This document shows positions 15,827 through 25,166 of a stretch of DNA of 64,000 bases, in pieces. The position numbers were made by a program, and so were the translations under genes. The notes below the pieces were generated by a model. The model made no database searches. It saw only the letters and a program-made list of their open reading frames with translations, and had not been told where the DNA came from. The DNA lies in NCBI RefSeq assembly GCF_015291745.1, contig NZ_CP030060.1, forward strand, positions 496,001 to 560,000, in the 5' to 3' direction. The stretch's first letter is position 1, and the number at the start of each line of letters is the position of its first letter. This DNA comes from Bradyrhizobium sp. CCBAU 53351. Its GTDB lineage: Bacteria; Pseudomonadota; Alphaproteobacteria; Rhizobiales; Xanthobacteraceae.

Positions 15827-17265
15827 TCTGCCTCATCGAGGCTATAGCGCTTGATCTTGTTGGAAAGTCCAACGCGCGAGAGTCCAAGTTCGTTCGCAGC
15901 CTTGCTTTGATTCCACCGATGCCGCGACAGCACTTCGGCGACAACTTGCTTTTCGAGGCATTCGACCTTTTCTTTCAAGGTGGTGCCCCGCAGCTCGTAC
16001 CCGCCGGCTGACTTGAAGCGGGAGCGCGGCGGGGCCGCCAATATAGCGGGCGACATGTGCGTGGTGGTGACGTACTCCCCCTCCTCCGTCAGTGACACCA
16101 TGCGGCGGATTTCGTTCTCAAGTTCTCGAACGTTTCCCGGAAAGTCGTAAGCGGAGAGCTTTTCGAGAACGGCTGCAGAAATTCCAAGGATCTTGCGCCC
16201 CATCGCCTCGCTGTGCTTGGCGGCAAAGAACTCCGCTAGCACCGGGATATCCTCTCGGCGATCACTCAGCGAGGGAACTTCCAGCTCGAATCCCCGCAGG
16301 CGGAAATAGAGATCCTGTCGGAATTTGCCCGCGGCGACCAACGCGCGGAGAGGACGGTTGGAGGCAGCGATAATGCGGACATTGCTGGTGACGATCTTGT
16401 CGGAGCCGAGCGGCTTGACCTCTCCCTCCTGCAGGAAACGAAGCAGGCTCACCTGAAAAGATGAAGACACCTCGGATATTTCATCGAGGAATACCGTTCC
16501 CCGGTCCGCGGCGCGAAAAAGGCCCAGCCGGTCTGAGACAGCGCCCGTAAAAGCGCCGCGCTTGTGCCCAAAGAGCTCGGATTGTAAGAGCTCATCGGAC
16601 ATCCCCCCGCAGTTTTGGACCAGCAACGGGCTGTCGCGGCGGCCAGAGTTGTAATGAATGGCGCGAGCGAGAAGCTCTTTGCCCGTCCCCGTTGCCCCCT
16701 GAATCAAGATAGGCAGCTCCGTTTTGGCTGCTTTTCGCGCGAGCTCGCTGAGGTTGTGTAGTTTTTCACTGACGTAGACGAGCTTTTCGAAACGGCGGCT
16801 CTCCGGCTGCATCGGCAGAATGGGCCTTGCGTGAATGCCTGTGGCATTCGCTGGAAATTTGAACTCTCGTGTAAGAAGGCGATGTCGACGGGCAAGTTCA
16901 CGGGCCTCAAGGCCACGCTCCACCATAAGTCCAATCTGGTTGGCGTCCAGCGGCTTACGGATGAGCTGATAGATGCCGGCGGGCGCCATTTCCCGTTGGC
17001 CGATCTCGGTCTTGGCCTCGAGCGCCAGGATGCGGATCACGTCAGGATGAGATACTCGTAGATCAACGAGGAACTTCAGACCTTTGCCTTCGCCATACTC
17101 GACGAGAGCAATGTCTACTTGGGCGTCGGCCAGGGATGCCCTCGCATTTTCGACCGAATCGGCGGAAAGAACGCGGTAGTCGTATTGGTCTGACAAGGTG
17201 TCTGCGATGGCAGCCCATTCAGGGCCGCTCCGCGCGATGATCAGCACTGTTTGCAGGTCGCGCAT
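15823..17265 (-). CDS. Sigma-54-dependent activator, HoxA/HupR-like, with degenerate receiver domain
   Basis: The 480-aa NtrC-family regulator has three parts. The receiver-like domain (1-125) lacks the acidic pocket. The AAA+ domain has GATGTGKE (Walker A), ELFGHKRGAFTGA (the sigma-54-contacting GAFTGA loop), GTVFLDEI (Walker B) and the arginine-finger region. The C-terminal Fis-type helix-turn-helix is WNQSKAANELGLSRVGLSNKIKRY. In the receiver the phosphoacceptor Asp is Glu56 (IALVEYGEG) and the usual Asp pair after strand 1 is Ala-Arg, while the Lys (RKP) remains. The start at 17265 gives MRDLQTVLII. The hydrogenase promoter carries a matching sigma-54 element. Confidence 0.93.
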   Translation of the reverse strand: MRDLQTVLIIARSGPEWAAIADTLSDQYDYRVLSADSVENARASLADAQVDIALVEYGEGKGLKFLVDLRVSHPDVIRILALEAKTEIGQREMAPAGIYQLIRKPLDANQIGLMVERGLEARELARRHRLLTREFKFPANATGIHARPILPMQPESRRFEKLVYVSEKLHNLSELARKAAKTELPILIQGATGTGKELLARAIHYNSGRRDSPLLVQNCGGMSDELLQSELFGHKRGAFTGAVSDRLGLFRAADRGTVFLDEISEVSSSFQVSLLRFLQEGEVKPLGSDKIVTSNVRIIAASNRPLRALVAAGKFRQDLYFRLRGFELEVPSLSDRREDIPVLAEFFAAKHSEAMGRKILGISAAVLEKLSAYDFPGNVRELENEIRRMVSLTEEGEYVTTTHMSPAILAAPPRSRFKSAGGYELRGTTLKEKVECLEKQVVAEVLSRHRWNQSKAANELGLSRVGLSNKIKRYSLDEAE

Positions 17266-17463
17266 GCAACATTCTTTCCAAAATGCAAAGCAGGTTAGCA
17301 ATATCTGCAAGATAAATCAACTTCGCGAGGCTTGCGCTGTCCATAGTGGTTCGGCAGGTCCGTGAACCCGCAATTAACCCCGCCGCAATTCCCCAAAGGC
17401 CGGCAACCTTTTCGCAGCTTCCCCCACTTACTATCGCGGCCTCGCTGTTTGGGGGCAGTGCAA

Positions 17464-19272
17464 ATGGCATTTCCGGTCAACTTTATCGCGGCGGCGCTTG
17501 CAAGCTGCATGAACGATGTCCGCTGTTGGTTGACTGCAGCAAAGCCTAGCCCGCTAGAATCATGTCGCTCTGGCGAAGCCGGCCCGCTCGAGCAGCTTAG
17601 ATTGGACAATGACCGTTTGAGGCGCGAGCTCAAACGCCTGAGCGATTTCCTTGATACCTCTTCGGAGGTCGTCTGGGAAACCGATGACCAGCTGACGATT
17701 ACAAGCGGCAAGGAAGACCTCGGGCTGCCGGCCGGCCAAATTGGAATCAAGTTGGCGGAGGCCTTGGGGATCAATCCGCTCGCGAGCAAATCCTGGATCG
17801 AATATCTGCAGGCTCTTTCCAATCGAAAGCCATTTCGGGGGTTCGAAATCTGCTTGGACGGACGTGCGGGGGACGAGCTTTGGCTGGAGATCAACGGCAA
17901 TCCGACATTTGCGAGGGGTAAATTCCAGGGTTATCGAGGCACCTGCCGGAATGTGACCGAGCGCAAGCTGCACGAGGCGCAAATTGCATTTCTGGCGGCC
18001 CACGATCCCCTCACAAGACTGGCCAACCGGCGCAGCTTTCACGAGCTTGTGGAGCGCGCGGTTGGAACACGAGGGCGGCACAAGCGCATTGCGATTTTGT
18101 GTCTGGACCTTGATGGCTTCAAAAGCGTCAATGATACGCTTGGACATGGCGTTGGCGATGCCCTGCTGCTTGAGGTGGCGCAGCGATTGAAATCTTGCGC
18201 CAAGACGACAGACCTCGTCGCTCGGCTTGGCGGGGACGAGTTCGCGATTCTGCGGGTTGATGCCGCCGATCCTGAGGACGCCAGCAGCCTCGCTGAGAGA
18301 ATCCTCGCATCCATTGGCGAACCCTACTTCCTCGATGAACACCGGGTGATGATTGGCACGAGCATTGGCATAAATATCACGGCATGCTCCGAAAACGGAA
18401 CAGACGAAGTGATTAAGAATGCCGATGTGGCGCTCTATCAGGCAAAGTCCGATGGACGCGGCACCTATCGAATATTCCAGAACGAAATGAACGTCCGTTT
18501 GCAAGAGCGCCTGCAGCTCGAGGTAGACCTTCGCCAGGCTTTGCAACGATCTGAGTTCGAACTGTTTTATCAGCCCATCGTGAATATCGAATCCAAGCAG
18601 ATTGTCACGTTCGAAGCGCTCTTACGCTGGCATCATCCGCAAAAAGGGACGATACCCCCTACGACCTTTATTCCCCTCGCCGAAGAGACAGGGCTCATCG
18701 TTCCGATTGGTGATTGGGTGCTTCAGCAGGCCTGCCGCGATGCCGCATCATGGCCGCAAGACGTAAGAGTTGCGGTCAATCTGTCGTCTGTTCAATTCAG
18801 GCGCGGAGCCTTGGAACTGTCCGTGACCCGCGCCCTGGCTGCTGCGGGCTTGCATGGGTCTCGTCTCGAACTGGAGATTACCGAGAGCATTCTGCTGCAC
18901 GACGAAGAGATCACGCGCGACATTCTCAATAGGTTGCGGGTGCTAGGAGTTCACATCGCCATAGATGACTTCGGCACAGGCTACTCCGCATTGAGCTATC
19001 TGCGGAGCTTCCCATTGGACAAGATCAAGATCGACCGATCCTTTGTGCAGGATCTCAGCCGCGAGACGAGCGCGGCGGCGATTGTCAGGGCAATTTCCGA
19101 GTTGGGGCAAGCCTTGGACATGACCATTGTCGCTGAGGGGGTTGAGACAGCTGAGCAGCTTAGGATTCTTGGTGACCAACGCTGCACGCAAGCCCAAGGC
19201 TACTTCATCGCTTACCCCCAGCCTGCGGCGCAGCTGATCCGCGTCATTGAGGAGCTGAAAGCTGTTGCCTAA
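17464..19272 (+). CDS. PAS-GGDEF-EAL cyclic-di-GMP turnover protein
   Basis: This roughly 602-aa protein has a coiled-coil region (about 40-65), a PAS/PAC domain ending YRGTCRNVTERK (about 67-165), a GGDEF domain with intact LGGDEFA, and an EAL domain with FEALLRW, ELEITES and DDFGTGYSAL. Both diguanylate cyclase and phosphodiesterase signatures look intact, so it may make or break c-di-GMP. It is divergent from the hydrogenase regulator. I prefer the ATG at 17464, preceded by GGGGG, over a GTG at 17362 that would add a proline-rich leader with no domain. The 198 bp between the two start codons must hold both promoters. Confidence 0.9.
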   Translation: MAFPVNFIAAALASCMNDVRCWLTAAKPSPLESCRSGEAGPLEQLRLDNDRLRRELKRLSDFLDTSSEVVWETDDQLTITSGKEDLGLPAGQIGIKLAEALGINPLASKSWIEYLQALSNRKPFRGFEICLDGRAGDELWLEINGNPTFARGKFQGYRGTCRNVTERKLHEAQIAFLAAHDPLTRLANRRSFHELVERAVGTRGRHKRIAILCLDLDGFKSVNDTLGHGVGDALLLEVAQRLKSCAKTTDLVARLGGDEFAILRVDAADPEDASSLAERILASIGEPYFLDEHRVMIGTSIGINITACSENGTDEVIKNADVALYQAKSDGRGTYRIFQNEMNVRLQERLQLEVDLRQALQRSEFELFYQPIVNIESKQIVTFEALLRWHHPQKGTIPPTTFIPLAEETGLIVPIGDWVLQQACRDAASWPQDVRVAVNLSSVQFRRGALELSVTRALAAAGLHGSRLELEITESILLHDEEITRDILNRLRVLGVHIAIDDFGTGYSALSYLRSFPLDKIKIDRSFVQDLSRETSAAAIVRAISELGQALDMTIVAEGVETAEQLRILGDQRCTQAQGYFIAYPQPAAQLIRVIEELKAVA

Positions 19273-19948
19273 TCTGGAGCTGCCCAAGGTTCGAGAACCC
19301 CTCGGCTATTTTAAAGCGGAAGCCACCCGCTGAGGTCTTGATGCACCTTAACACTTCGAGCCGTTCGCGCCAACACCGCGGCGGGCCGCTACTGATGTAG
19401 CCATTGGGGGCAAAGCTAGTCTACATGCTGGCAGGAGAGACTCAACGAGGAGATCAGGAGAACAAAACAGCCCTCAGGCAACAAAACGCCTTGCCTACTC
19501 CGATCATGGCTTTGAAGCTTTTCACGCTATTCTAGAAAGCCCGAATGCCTGAAAGGACCTCCCTACACTCTTGTGGCGGCCAAGTCAGGGAGGGGGCAGA
19601 CAACCGGTCTTTTGGCGGAGCTCCCTCTCGTCTTTTTTGACCTGACACTGCGCCTTTGTATTGCTCAGGCCGCATGCATCGCGAGCCCAATTCGGGACAA
19701 GTGCGTGATCGTCTCGCTCATTGTCGTTTGGCACCAACGCTGAAATTCTGCCGATTGTCTGTCCTTGACTTGGCGCCTCCTGAAAACGGTAGTCTTGCGA
19801 CGTTTCAAGGCCTGAGAGGCTACGCTGTTGAACAGGGCAGCAAACCAACTGCGGCTTGCCCGCCTCGCGGCCGACCCTAGTTGGTAGCATGGGAATTGCT
19901 CTGTCGATGATGGTGGTCTCAAGATCGGACAGTGCCACCATTGGTCGC
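19273..19948. other. Intergenic stretch without a convincing gene
   Basis: These 676 bases separate the GGDEF-EAL gene from the P450 operon, which converges on it. Short frames exist on both strands (for example minus 19585-19941), but none resembles a known family or has a ribosome binding site. An imperfect hairpin, CCTCCCT at about 19558 pairing with AGGGAGG at about 19589, could act as a terminator element but lacks a T-run. It may be decayed sequence. Confidence 0.5.
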
Positions 19949-21127
19949 TCAGGCAGCAGTCACGCGGACTGGCATACTTTTGAGCCCCCGAAGGGTGTTA
20001 TTTAGCATGCGCTCGGGTTCGGCAATGAGTTCAATTGATTTTACCCGCTTCGCAAGTTCCGTTAGAACCAACTCACCCTCCAAGCGTGCGATCATCTGGC
20101 CCACACAAGCATGAATGCCGGAGCCGAAGCCCACATGTCCTGTTACAGGTCGCTCCACATCGAAGCGCTCGGGCTCTTGCCAACGAGCCGGATCACGGTT
20201 GGCGGATGCCATGAAGACCAGCACTTTGGTCCTCGCTGGTATGATATCGCCCGCCATTTCCACTTCACGCGAGGTGGTGCGGAAGAAGGTCTGCACAGGT
20301 GAATCATAGCGTAGCCCTTCCTCAAACGCATTGCGGGCGAGTGCCGGGCGCTCGTGTAGTTTGGCGAATTGCATTGGATGGCTTGCGAGTGCAAGCAAGG
20401 TATTCCCCAGTCCATTGATCGTCGTGTCGACACCCGCAGTTAGGAATGGCCGGACCAAATGCGTGGCCTCGTGTTCAGTAATCTCACCTGCATCAGCAGC
20501 TTCGTAGATCATCGTTCCAATGCCATCGGGTCTGAGCGCGCTGCGTGCGCAACGGTCCATGATCCATTTCTGCGCGGTCAGCCCTGGATCACGAGATCTG
20601 GCGAGAATGTGATTATCCGGTCCGAAGCTGTTGAAGACGAACGTGCTCCAGGCAAGCAGGTTCTCGCGTCCCTCCTCTGAGACGCCAATGGCGTCGGGGA
20701 ACACCTTTAGGGGATAAGCTATGGCCAGATCTGTCATCGCGTCGAAGGTCCCCCGCTCGACGAGCTCGCCGATTTTCCTCTCGGCCTCCTTCTGAAAGGT
20801 GTCGCGCAGGTTCTTCGCTACGCCCGGTGACATGGTCCGGGCGAGGATTCGGCGTCCCTTCTCGTGATCGGGCGGGTCGATCTGTAGCGTCATCGGCCGG
20901 GGCAGCGCTGGGTTCATACCCTTTAGGCCGACGCCCTCTCCGCTGATGAAGGTCTGCCAATCCTTGAGCGTGGAATCAACCTGCTCATACCGCGCCATGG
21001 CCCAGATGTCGTACGGCTCGATCCTGAACACCGGTCCCAGTTCGCGAAAGGTCTGGTACGCCGGATACGGATCCCTCAGCACCTCATCAGCGAACGGATC
21101 GATCCGAGTAGAAGCAAACTGGCTCAT
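19949..21127 (-). CDS. Cytochrome P450
   Basis: This 392-aa soluble bacterial P450 shows the I-helix oxygen-activation motif LTAGVDTT, the K-helix E-x-x-R in EEGLRYDSP, and the heme-binding loop FGSGIHACVG, whose Cys ligates heme iron. Length and the absence of a membrane anchor fit class I bacterial enzymes that need a ferredoxin and reductase. Neither is encoded nearby. The ATG at 21127 follows GAGGGG. It lies 15 bp after a Liv-type binding-protein gene, so uptake and hydroxylation of one substrate are likely coupled. The substrate is unknown. Confidence 0.95.
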   Translation of the reverse strand: MSQFASTRIDPFADEVLRDPYPAYQTFRELGPVFRIEPYDIWAMARYEQVDSTLKDWQTFISGEGVGLKGMNPALPRPMTLQIDPPDHEKGRRILARTMSPGVAKNLRDTFQKEAERKIGELVERGTFDAMTDLAIAYPLKVFPDAIGVSEEGRENLLAWSTFVFNSFGPDNHILARSRDPGLTAQKWIMDRCARSALRPDGIGTMIYEAADAGEITEHEATHLVRPFLTAGVDTTINGLGNTLLALASHPMQFAKLHERPALARNAFEEGLRYDSPVQTFFRTTSREVEMAGDIIPARTKVLVFMASANRDPARWQEPERFDVERPVTGHVGFGSGIHACVGQMIARLEGELVLTELAKRVKSIELIAEPERMLNNTLRGLKSMPVRVTAA

Positions 21128-21141
21128 GGCGGCCCCTCGAC

Positions 21142-22350
21142 TTATTGTTTGCTGAGAGGACAATTGCCCTCGTTCTCGGGTCTGAAGGCATCTTCGCCCT
21201 TGATGATCCCGACAACCTTCAGGAGGTCCCACTTGGATTTCGACTGGTCGGGCGATTTGACCTGGAGGAGATAGAGCGGATGGATCTTACGTCCGTCCTT
21301 GCGGATGAAACCTTTGCCGAACAAGGAATCGTCGGTCGGAAGCTCCTTCATGGCGGCAACGACCGCCCTACCGTCTTTCGCGCCACCGACCTTGTCGACG
21401 GCCTTCAGGTAGTGAATGACGCCAGCGTAGACGCCGGCTTGCATGTCGTTGGGATAGGCCTTGGATGGGATGCGCTCCGAGAAGCGCTTGGCGAAGGACC
21501 GGGTGGCCTCGTTGAGGTCCCAGTAGAACGGATTCATGATTTGGGCGCCTTGGGCGAATTGCAGCCCGAGAGACGGAATGCCGTTCATGCCCAGAATCAG
21601 ACCGACCAGTTTGTGATCTTTGGTCAGGCCGAACTCGGCGGCCTGCTTCATCGAAGTGATCGTATCGTCGCCGGCGTTGGCGATACCGATGATGTCGGCG
21701 CCGGAAGCCTGCGCCTGCAGCAGGAACGAGGCGAAGTCGGCCGTCCCGAGGGGATGACGGACGGCTCCGAGGACCTGTCCCCCGGATGCCTTGACCGATT
21801 CGGACGCCTGCTTCTCCAGATCGTGGCCGAAGGCATAATCGGCCGTGATGAAGAACCACTTTTTGCCGCCCTGCTCGACGATGGTCTTGCCGAGCCCGCG
21901 GCCATAAGCATAGGTGTCGTAAGTCCAGTGCACCGTATTCGGCGTACACTTTTCTCCAGTCAACAATGCCGTACCGGCGCCAGAGCCGACGAACACCTTG
22001 TTCTTTTCGGCGCTCATCCCCGCGACTGCCAGCGCAATCGCCGAGTTGGGGACGTCGAAGATTGCATCGACGCCCTCATTCTCATACCAGCGACGCGCGA
22101 TGTTGACGCCGGTGTCCGACTTGTTCTGGTGATCCGCACTGACGACTTCGACCTGCCTGCCGCCAGCCTTTCCGCCATAATCCTCGACAGCCAATTGAGC
22201 CGCGATGACGGACCCAATGCCCTGATAGCTTGCAAATGCTCCGGACTGGTCATTGAGAACGCCGAGCTTCACCGTTTCCTGCGCATCGGCCGATCCGCAA
22301 ATCAGCGCAAGCAAGGAGACGCACGTCGCCAATAGGCTTGTCACCCTCAT
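21142..22350 (-). CDS. Liv-type ABC transporter periplasmic substrate-binding protein
   Basis: The 402-aa product has a signal peptide (MRVTSLLATCVSLLALICGSADA, cleaved before QETVKLG). It has the Peripla_BP_6 (branched-chain amino-acid-type) fold signature VKLGVLNDQSGAFASYQG, with WFFITADYAFGHDLE and YPNDMQAGVYAGVIHYLKA further on. In alphaproteobacteria such proteins often bind aromatic or other carboxylic acids. It is an orphan here, with no permease or ATPase gene nearby. It starts after a strong GGGAGGAG site and forms a two-gene operon with the P450. The promoter lies in the gap shared with the divergent marR gene. Confidence 0.93.
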   Translation of the reverse strand: MRVTSLLATCVSLLALICGSADAQETVKLGVLNDQSGAFASYQGIGSVIAAQLAVEDYGGKAGGRQVEVVSADHQNKSDTGVNIARRWYENEGVDAIFDVPNSAIALAVAGMSAEKNKVFVGSGAGTALLTGEKCTPNTVHWTYDTYAYGRGLGKTIVEQGGKKWFFITADYAFGHDLEKQASESVKASGGQVLGAVRHPLGTADFASFLLQAQASGADIIGIANAGDDTITSMKQAAEFGLTKDHKLVGLILGMNGIPSLGLQFAQGAQIMNPFYWDLNEATRSFAKRFSERIPSKAYPNDMQAGVYAGVIHYLKAVDKVGGAKDGRAVVAAMKELPTDDSLFGKGFIRKDGRKIHPLYLLQVKSPDQSKSKWDLLKVVGIIKGEDAFRPENEGNCPLSKQ

Positions 22351-22390
22351 GGATACTCCTCCCGGCTACCGTTGCGGTCTCAGCCGCATA

Positions 22391-22411
22391 ATACTTATAT
22401 TTTATAAGTAT
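22391..22411. promoter_or_regulatory. Perfect 21-bp palindrome, likely MarR operator
   Basis: The left arm ATACTTATA (22391-22399) and right arm TATAAGTAT (22403-22411) are exact reverse complements around a TTT spacer. The site is strongly AT-rich against a GC-rich background and lies midway between the divergent starts of the binding-protein/P450 operon and the marR gene. MarR dimers bind palindromes of this size, so it is the best candidate operator controlling both directions (inference). Confidence 0.82.
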
Positions 22412-22475
22412 ATTGGGCGATGTCAATTCGGCATGCGTCATGATAGATGCGAACGTGGATGACCCAGGGGAGCTA

Positions 22476-22931
22476 ATGACAATAGCAACAACGGCGGCAG
22501 AGAAGCAGCTCGATTTGGCCGCACTTCGCAACGTCCCGGGCTTCGTGATCCGATTGATCCAGTTGAAGTTCTTCGACGGCTTCTATGAGACCTTCGCCGA
22601 GCTCGGACTGACGCCTGCGACCTACGCAATCCTCATGCTGGTGCGGGACAACCCGGGGGTCGTTCCGAGTAGCATCGCAGCACTGTTGCGGCTTCAACTC
22701 CCGAATTTGACAAAAATTCTGCACCAGCTCGAGGACGCGGGTCTGGTGAAGCGAAGCCGGTCCAAAATCGACCGGCGTGCGATTGAGATCACATTGACGT
22801 CGAAAGGCGAGAAATTGATGAGGGACGCCGTCCGGCTCACGGCGCCCTATAACCGCCGAATGCTTGCTCCCCTTAATGAAACGGAGCGATCCACTTTGAT
22901 CGGCCTGCTAAATCGGATCTGCCCCTTTTAG
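22476..22931 (+). CDS. MarR-family transcriptional regulator
   Basis: The 151-aa protein has the MarR winged-helix fold: LGLTPATYAILMLVRDNPGV, SIAALLRLQLPNLTKILHQLEDAGLVKRSRSKIDRRAIEITLTSKG (recognition helix and wing). I chose the ATG at 22476 because AGGGGAG precedes it closely. The ATG at 22440 lacks a site. It is divergent from the binding-protein/P450 operon across a perfect palindrome and probably responds to that operon's substrate. Confidence 0.9.
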   Translation: MTIATTAAEKQLDLAALRNVPGFVIRLIQLKFFDGFYETFAELGLTPATYAILMLVRDNPGVVPSSIAALLRLQLPNLTKILHQLEDAGLVKRSRSKIDRRAIEITLTSKGEKLMRDAVRLTAPYNRRMLAPLNETERSTLIGLLNRICPF

Positions 22932-23268
22932 ACTCTTAATCAAATCTTGACCGTATCGTTTACAAGGAGAAGACATTGGCCATTCGCAATCAGGCGGCTG
23001 ATGCGCGCGCATCCTCGCGCCAAGTTCACCAGGATGCCACGACTGGCCTTAGCGCGAGCTGATGCGCATGCGCCTCGACATCGAAGTTAGTCTGCTGCTG
23101 GAACGAAGCCGCGTGCCAGGCGGTCGAGAGCGAGGTGCACCTCACCGCTTTTTCGCTCGCTGCGCTTCATCGAAATTCAAACAGACTGCCTATTGAATTT
23201 CGGGTGGACCGCGGCGCCGGTCTGGACTAATCGTCGGCATCACAATCAGTCTGCTCGTCAACCCCGAT
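22932..23268. other. Intergenic region between marR and the AEC carrier
   Basis: These 337 bases hold no recognisable gene. A Shine-Dalgarno-like AAGGAG at about 22962 precedes a TTG-initiated frame of only 28 codons that resembles nothing known. A few short direct repeats of GCGC-rich sequence occur, with no clear terminator. Confidence 0.45.
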
Positions 23269-24216
23269 ATGAATGTACTTGCGATCGTTGCTCCGACCTT
23301 TGGGCTCATTGCTGTGGGCTACGCCGCAGCTGTTAGCGGACTGGTTTCAGAAGGTGCGCAGAAGGGCATTTCCGAGTTCGCATTCTCGATTGCAATACCA
23401 GCGCTTCTCTTCCGGACCATCGTCATCTCGCAATTTCCTGCTATGAATCCTTTGCTGGCATGGGGCGCCTACTATGGCGCTGTCGCCCTCACCTGGATCG
23501 CCGCTCTAGCTCTGTCGGCACGCCTGCTTCGCGTGACGCCCGCGGCCGGCGTTGTCGCAGCCACGAGCGCTGTGTACGGCAACATAGCGATGCTCGGTAT
23601 TCCGCTCGCGCTCACGGCGTTCGGTCCGAAGGCGGCGGGGCCAATGGCGCTGATCCTTGCCATTAACACACCGTTGTTATGGCTCAGCGGAACACTTCAG
23701 ATCGCCTGGATCGAGCGGAAAGATGGCGCCTCGATTTGGGCACTTGTGCTTCGCCTCCTGTTAGATCTTTTGCGCAATCCGATCATAATCGCGATTGCAG
23801 CTGGCTTCTTTTGGCGAATGACCGGGGCAGGACTGAATTCGCTGGTAGATCGGACTTGCGAGCAACTCGCTCAAGCCGGGTCTCCGGCAGCTCTGATCGC
23901 GCTGGGGGTCGGCCTTATGCGATTCGAACTCCGCGGAGAAGCACTGAGCCTCGCGGTCATGTGCTTTCTGAAGCTCATCATCATGCCCCTTGTTGCCTGG
24001 ACGCTGGCCTTTCCCGTTCTACATCTGCCGCCCTTGGTTGGCGACGTCATCGTTCTATTTGCGGCCATGCCGGCAGGGGCCAATGCGTACCTGTTCGCCA
24101 CGCAGTACAAATTGCTGGCGAACTCAACGTCTGCTGCGGTTGCTTTAGGCACGCTTTTGTCGGCAGTGACGCTTCCTTTGCTCATTACGATCTTGCTGAT
24201 GAATCCACTCGAATAG
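23269..24216 (+). CDS. AEC-family (auxin efflux carrier-like) transporter
   Basis: The 315-aa membrane protein has about ten hydrophobic helices in two halves of five. Family features are PTFGLIAVGYAAAVSG, FAFSIAIPALLFRTI near 40, VYGNIAMLGIPLALTAFG near 100 and a second half with LKLIIMPLVAW and AMPAGANAYLFATQY. AEC carriers in bacteria (MdcF-like) move organic acids such as malonate. It stands alone on the plus strand and converges with the hydrolase gene, so its substrate is not indicated. Confidence 0.92.
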   Translation: MNVLAIVAPTFGLIAVGYAAAVSGLVSEGAQKGISEFAFSIAIPALLFRTIVISQFPAMNPLLAWGAYYGAVALTWIAALALSARLLRVTPAAGVVAATSAVYGNIAMLGIPLALTAFGPKAAGPMALILAINTPLLWLSGTLQIAWIERKDGASIWALVLRLLLDLLRNPIIIAIAAGFFWRMTGAGLNSLVDRTCEQLAQAGSPAALIALGVGLMRFELRGEALSLAVMCFLKLIIMPLVAWTLAFPVLHLPPLVGDVIVLFAAMPAGANAYLFATQYKLLANSTSAAVALGTLLSAVTLPLLITILLMNPLE

Positions 24217-24289
24217 CAACCCCGCGTTCAGCCGCCGAAGGCCTCATTGCGCACAGCCTCGGTGAGCGCTTTAGCGATCGCCGGGACCT

Positions 24290-25099
24290 CTAAACGTCAG
24301 CCAGGAACGCTGCAATTTGCGTCCACATGGCGATCGGATTGGAATACATCGGGAAATGGCCGCACGCCGGAATCTCGGTAAGGCGTACGCCATTTGTGCG
24401 AAGCAGGCCGAGATAGGATAACGTCGCATTCTGTTCGCCGTACATGAACATCTTCGGGCAGCGAAGGCCGATAAACTTTTGCATCAACTTTCCACTGTCC
24501 GACAGATCGACCATCGAGCGGAATATTCCAGGTACCGCAGCCGCCCTCACTTTGTGATGAAGACTGGAAGCGTAGAGCGCGCTGGCATAGGCTGGCATAT
24601 GCCGGGTTCGGTCGATAAAATCGGCGAAGAACCGCTCCACGTTCTGCTCCGGAAATTGCAAGATCTGCCTGCTGAGGAAGCAGTCCTCGGGCGCAATGTT
24701 TCCCTCGATATTGACGAAGCTGAGTACGTGTTGGGGATACTTGTGCGCGAGCAGAAGTGCCGTCAGACCACCCATGGAGTGGCCAACGAGATGAAATCGG
24801 TCGAGCTTAAAATGCTCGATTACGCGCTGCGCAGTCTTTAACAAGAACGGAATTGAAATGTCTGATAGATCCGCGCAATACGTCTCTCCGCAACCCGGTG
24901 CGTCATAGGCGAGAAACGGATGCGCCGCGAGAGCTTCGTGGCGCACGATGTCAGCGTAGTCTTCTTTGGTAGATCCGAAGCCGTGCAGGAAGACGATTGG
25001 CGCCGCTTTTCCGGCGCGATGAATCGCTGACAGGTTCAATTCGACGCCATCAACTTGTGACGGCAACCGAACCAAGGCCAGTTCACGGTTTTCCGGCAC
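24290..25099 (-). CDS. Alpha/beta-hydrolase
   Basis: The 269-aa protein has the fold's oxyanion segment VFLHGFGSTKEDY near 35, the nucleophile elbow GHSMGGL (Ser near 107) and the catalytic His in CGHFPMYSNP near the C-terminus. The acid position falls at YGEQNAT, so Glu may replace the usual Asp. The start is GTG at 25099, after AAGGGAAAG. It is the last gene of the hyuA-hyuB catabolic run and could open an ester, lactone or C-C bond in that pathway. The substrate is unknown. Confidence 0.9.
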   Translation of the reverse strand: MPENRELALVRLPSQVDGVELNLSAIHRAGKAAPIVFLHGFGSTKEDYADIVRHEALAAHPFLAYDAPGCGETYCADLSDISIPFLLKTAQRVIEHFKLDRFHLVGHSMGGLTALLLAHKYPQHVLSFVNIEGNIAPEDCFLSRQILQFPEQNVERFFADFIDRTRHMPAYASALYASSLHHKVRAAAVPGIFRSMVDLSDSGKLMQKFIGLRCPKMFMYGEQNATLSYLGLLRTNGVRLTEIPACGHFPMYSNPIAMWTQIAAFLADV

Positions 25100-25166
25100 G
25101 GCTTTCCCTTTGAAGCGTTAACGGGCAAAGCTGGCTCTCGCTTTGCAGCAAGAGCCAGGCCACTGG

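Noticed and set aside
19558..19595. Inverted repeat CCTCCCT/AGGGAGG as a terminator
   Set aside because: The loop is over 20 bases and there is no T-run on either strand, so it is not a convincing intrinsic terminator.
21145..22335. A 396-codon plus-strand frame opposite the Liv-type binding protein
   Set aside because: The minus-strand protein has a signal peptide and strong family motifs. The plus-strand product is unlike any known protein.
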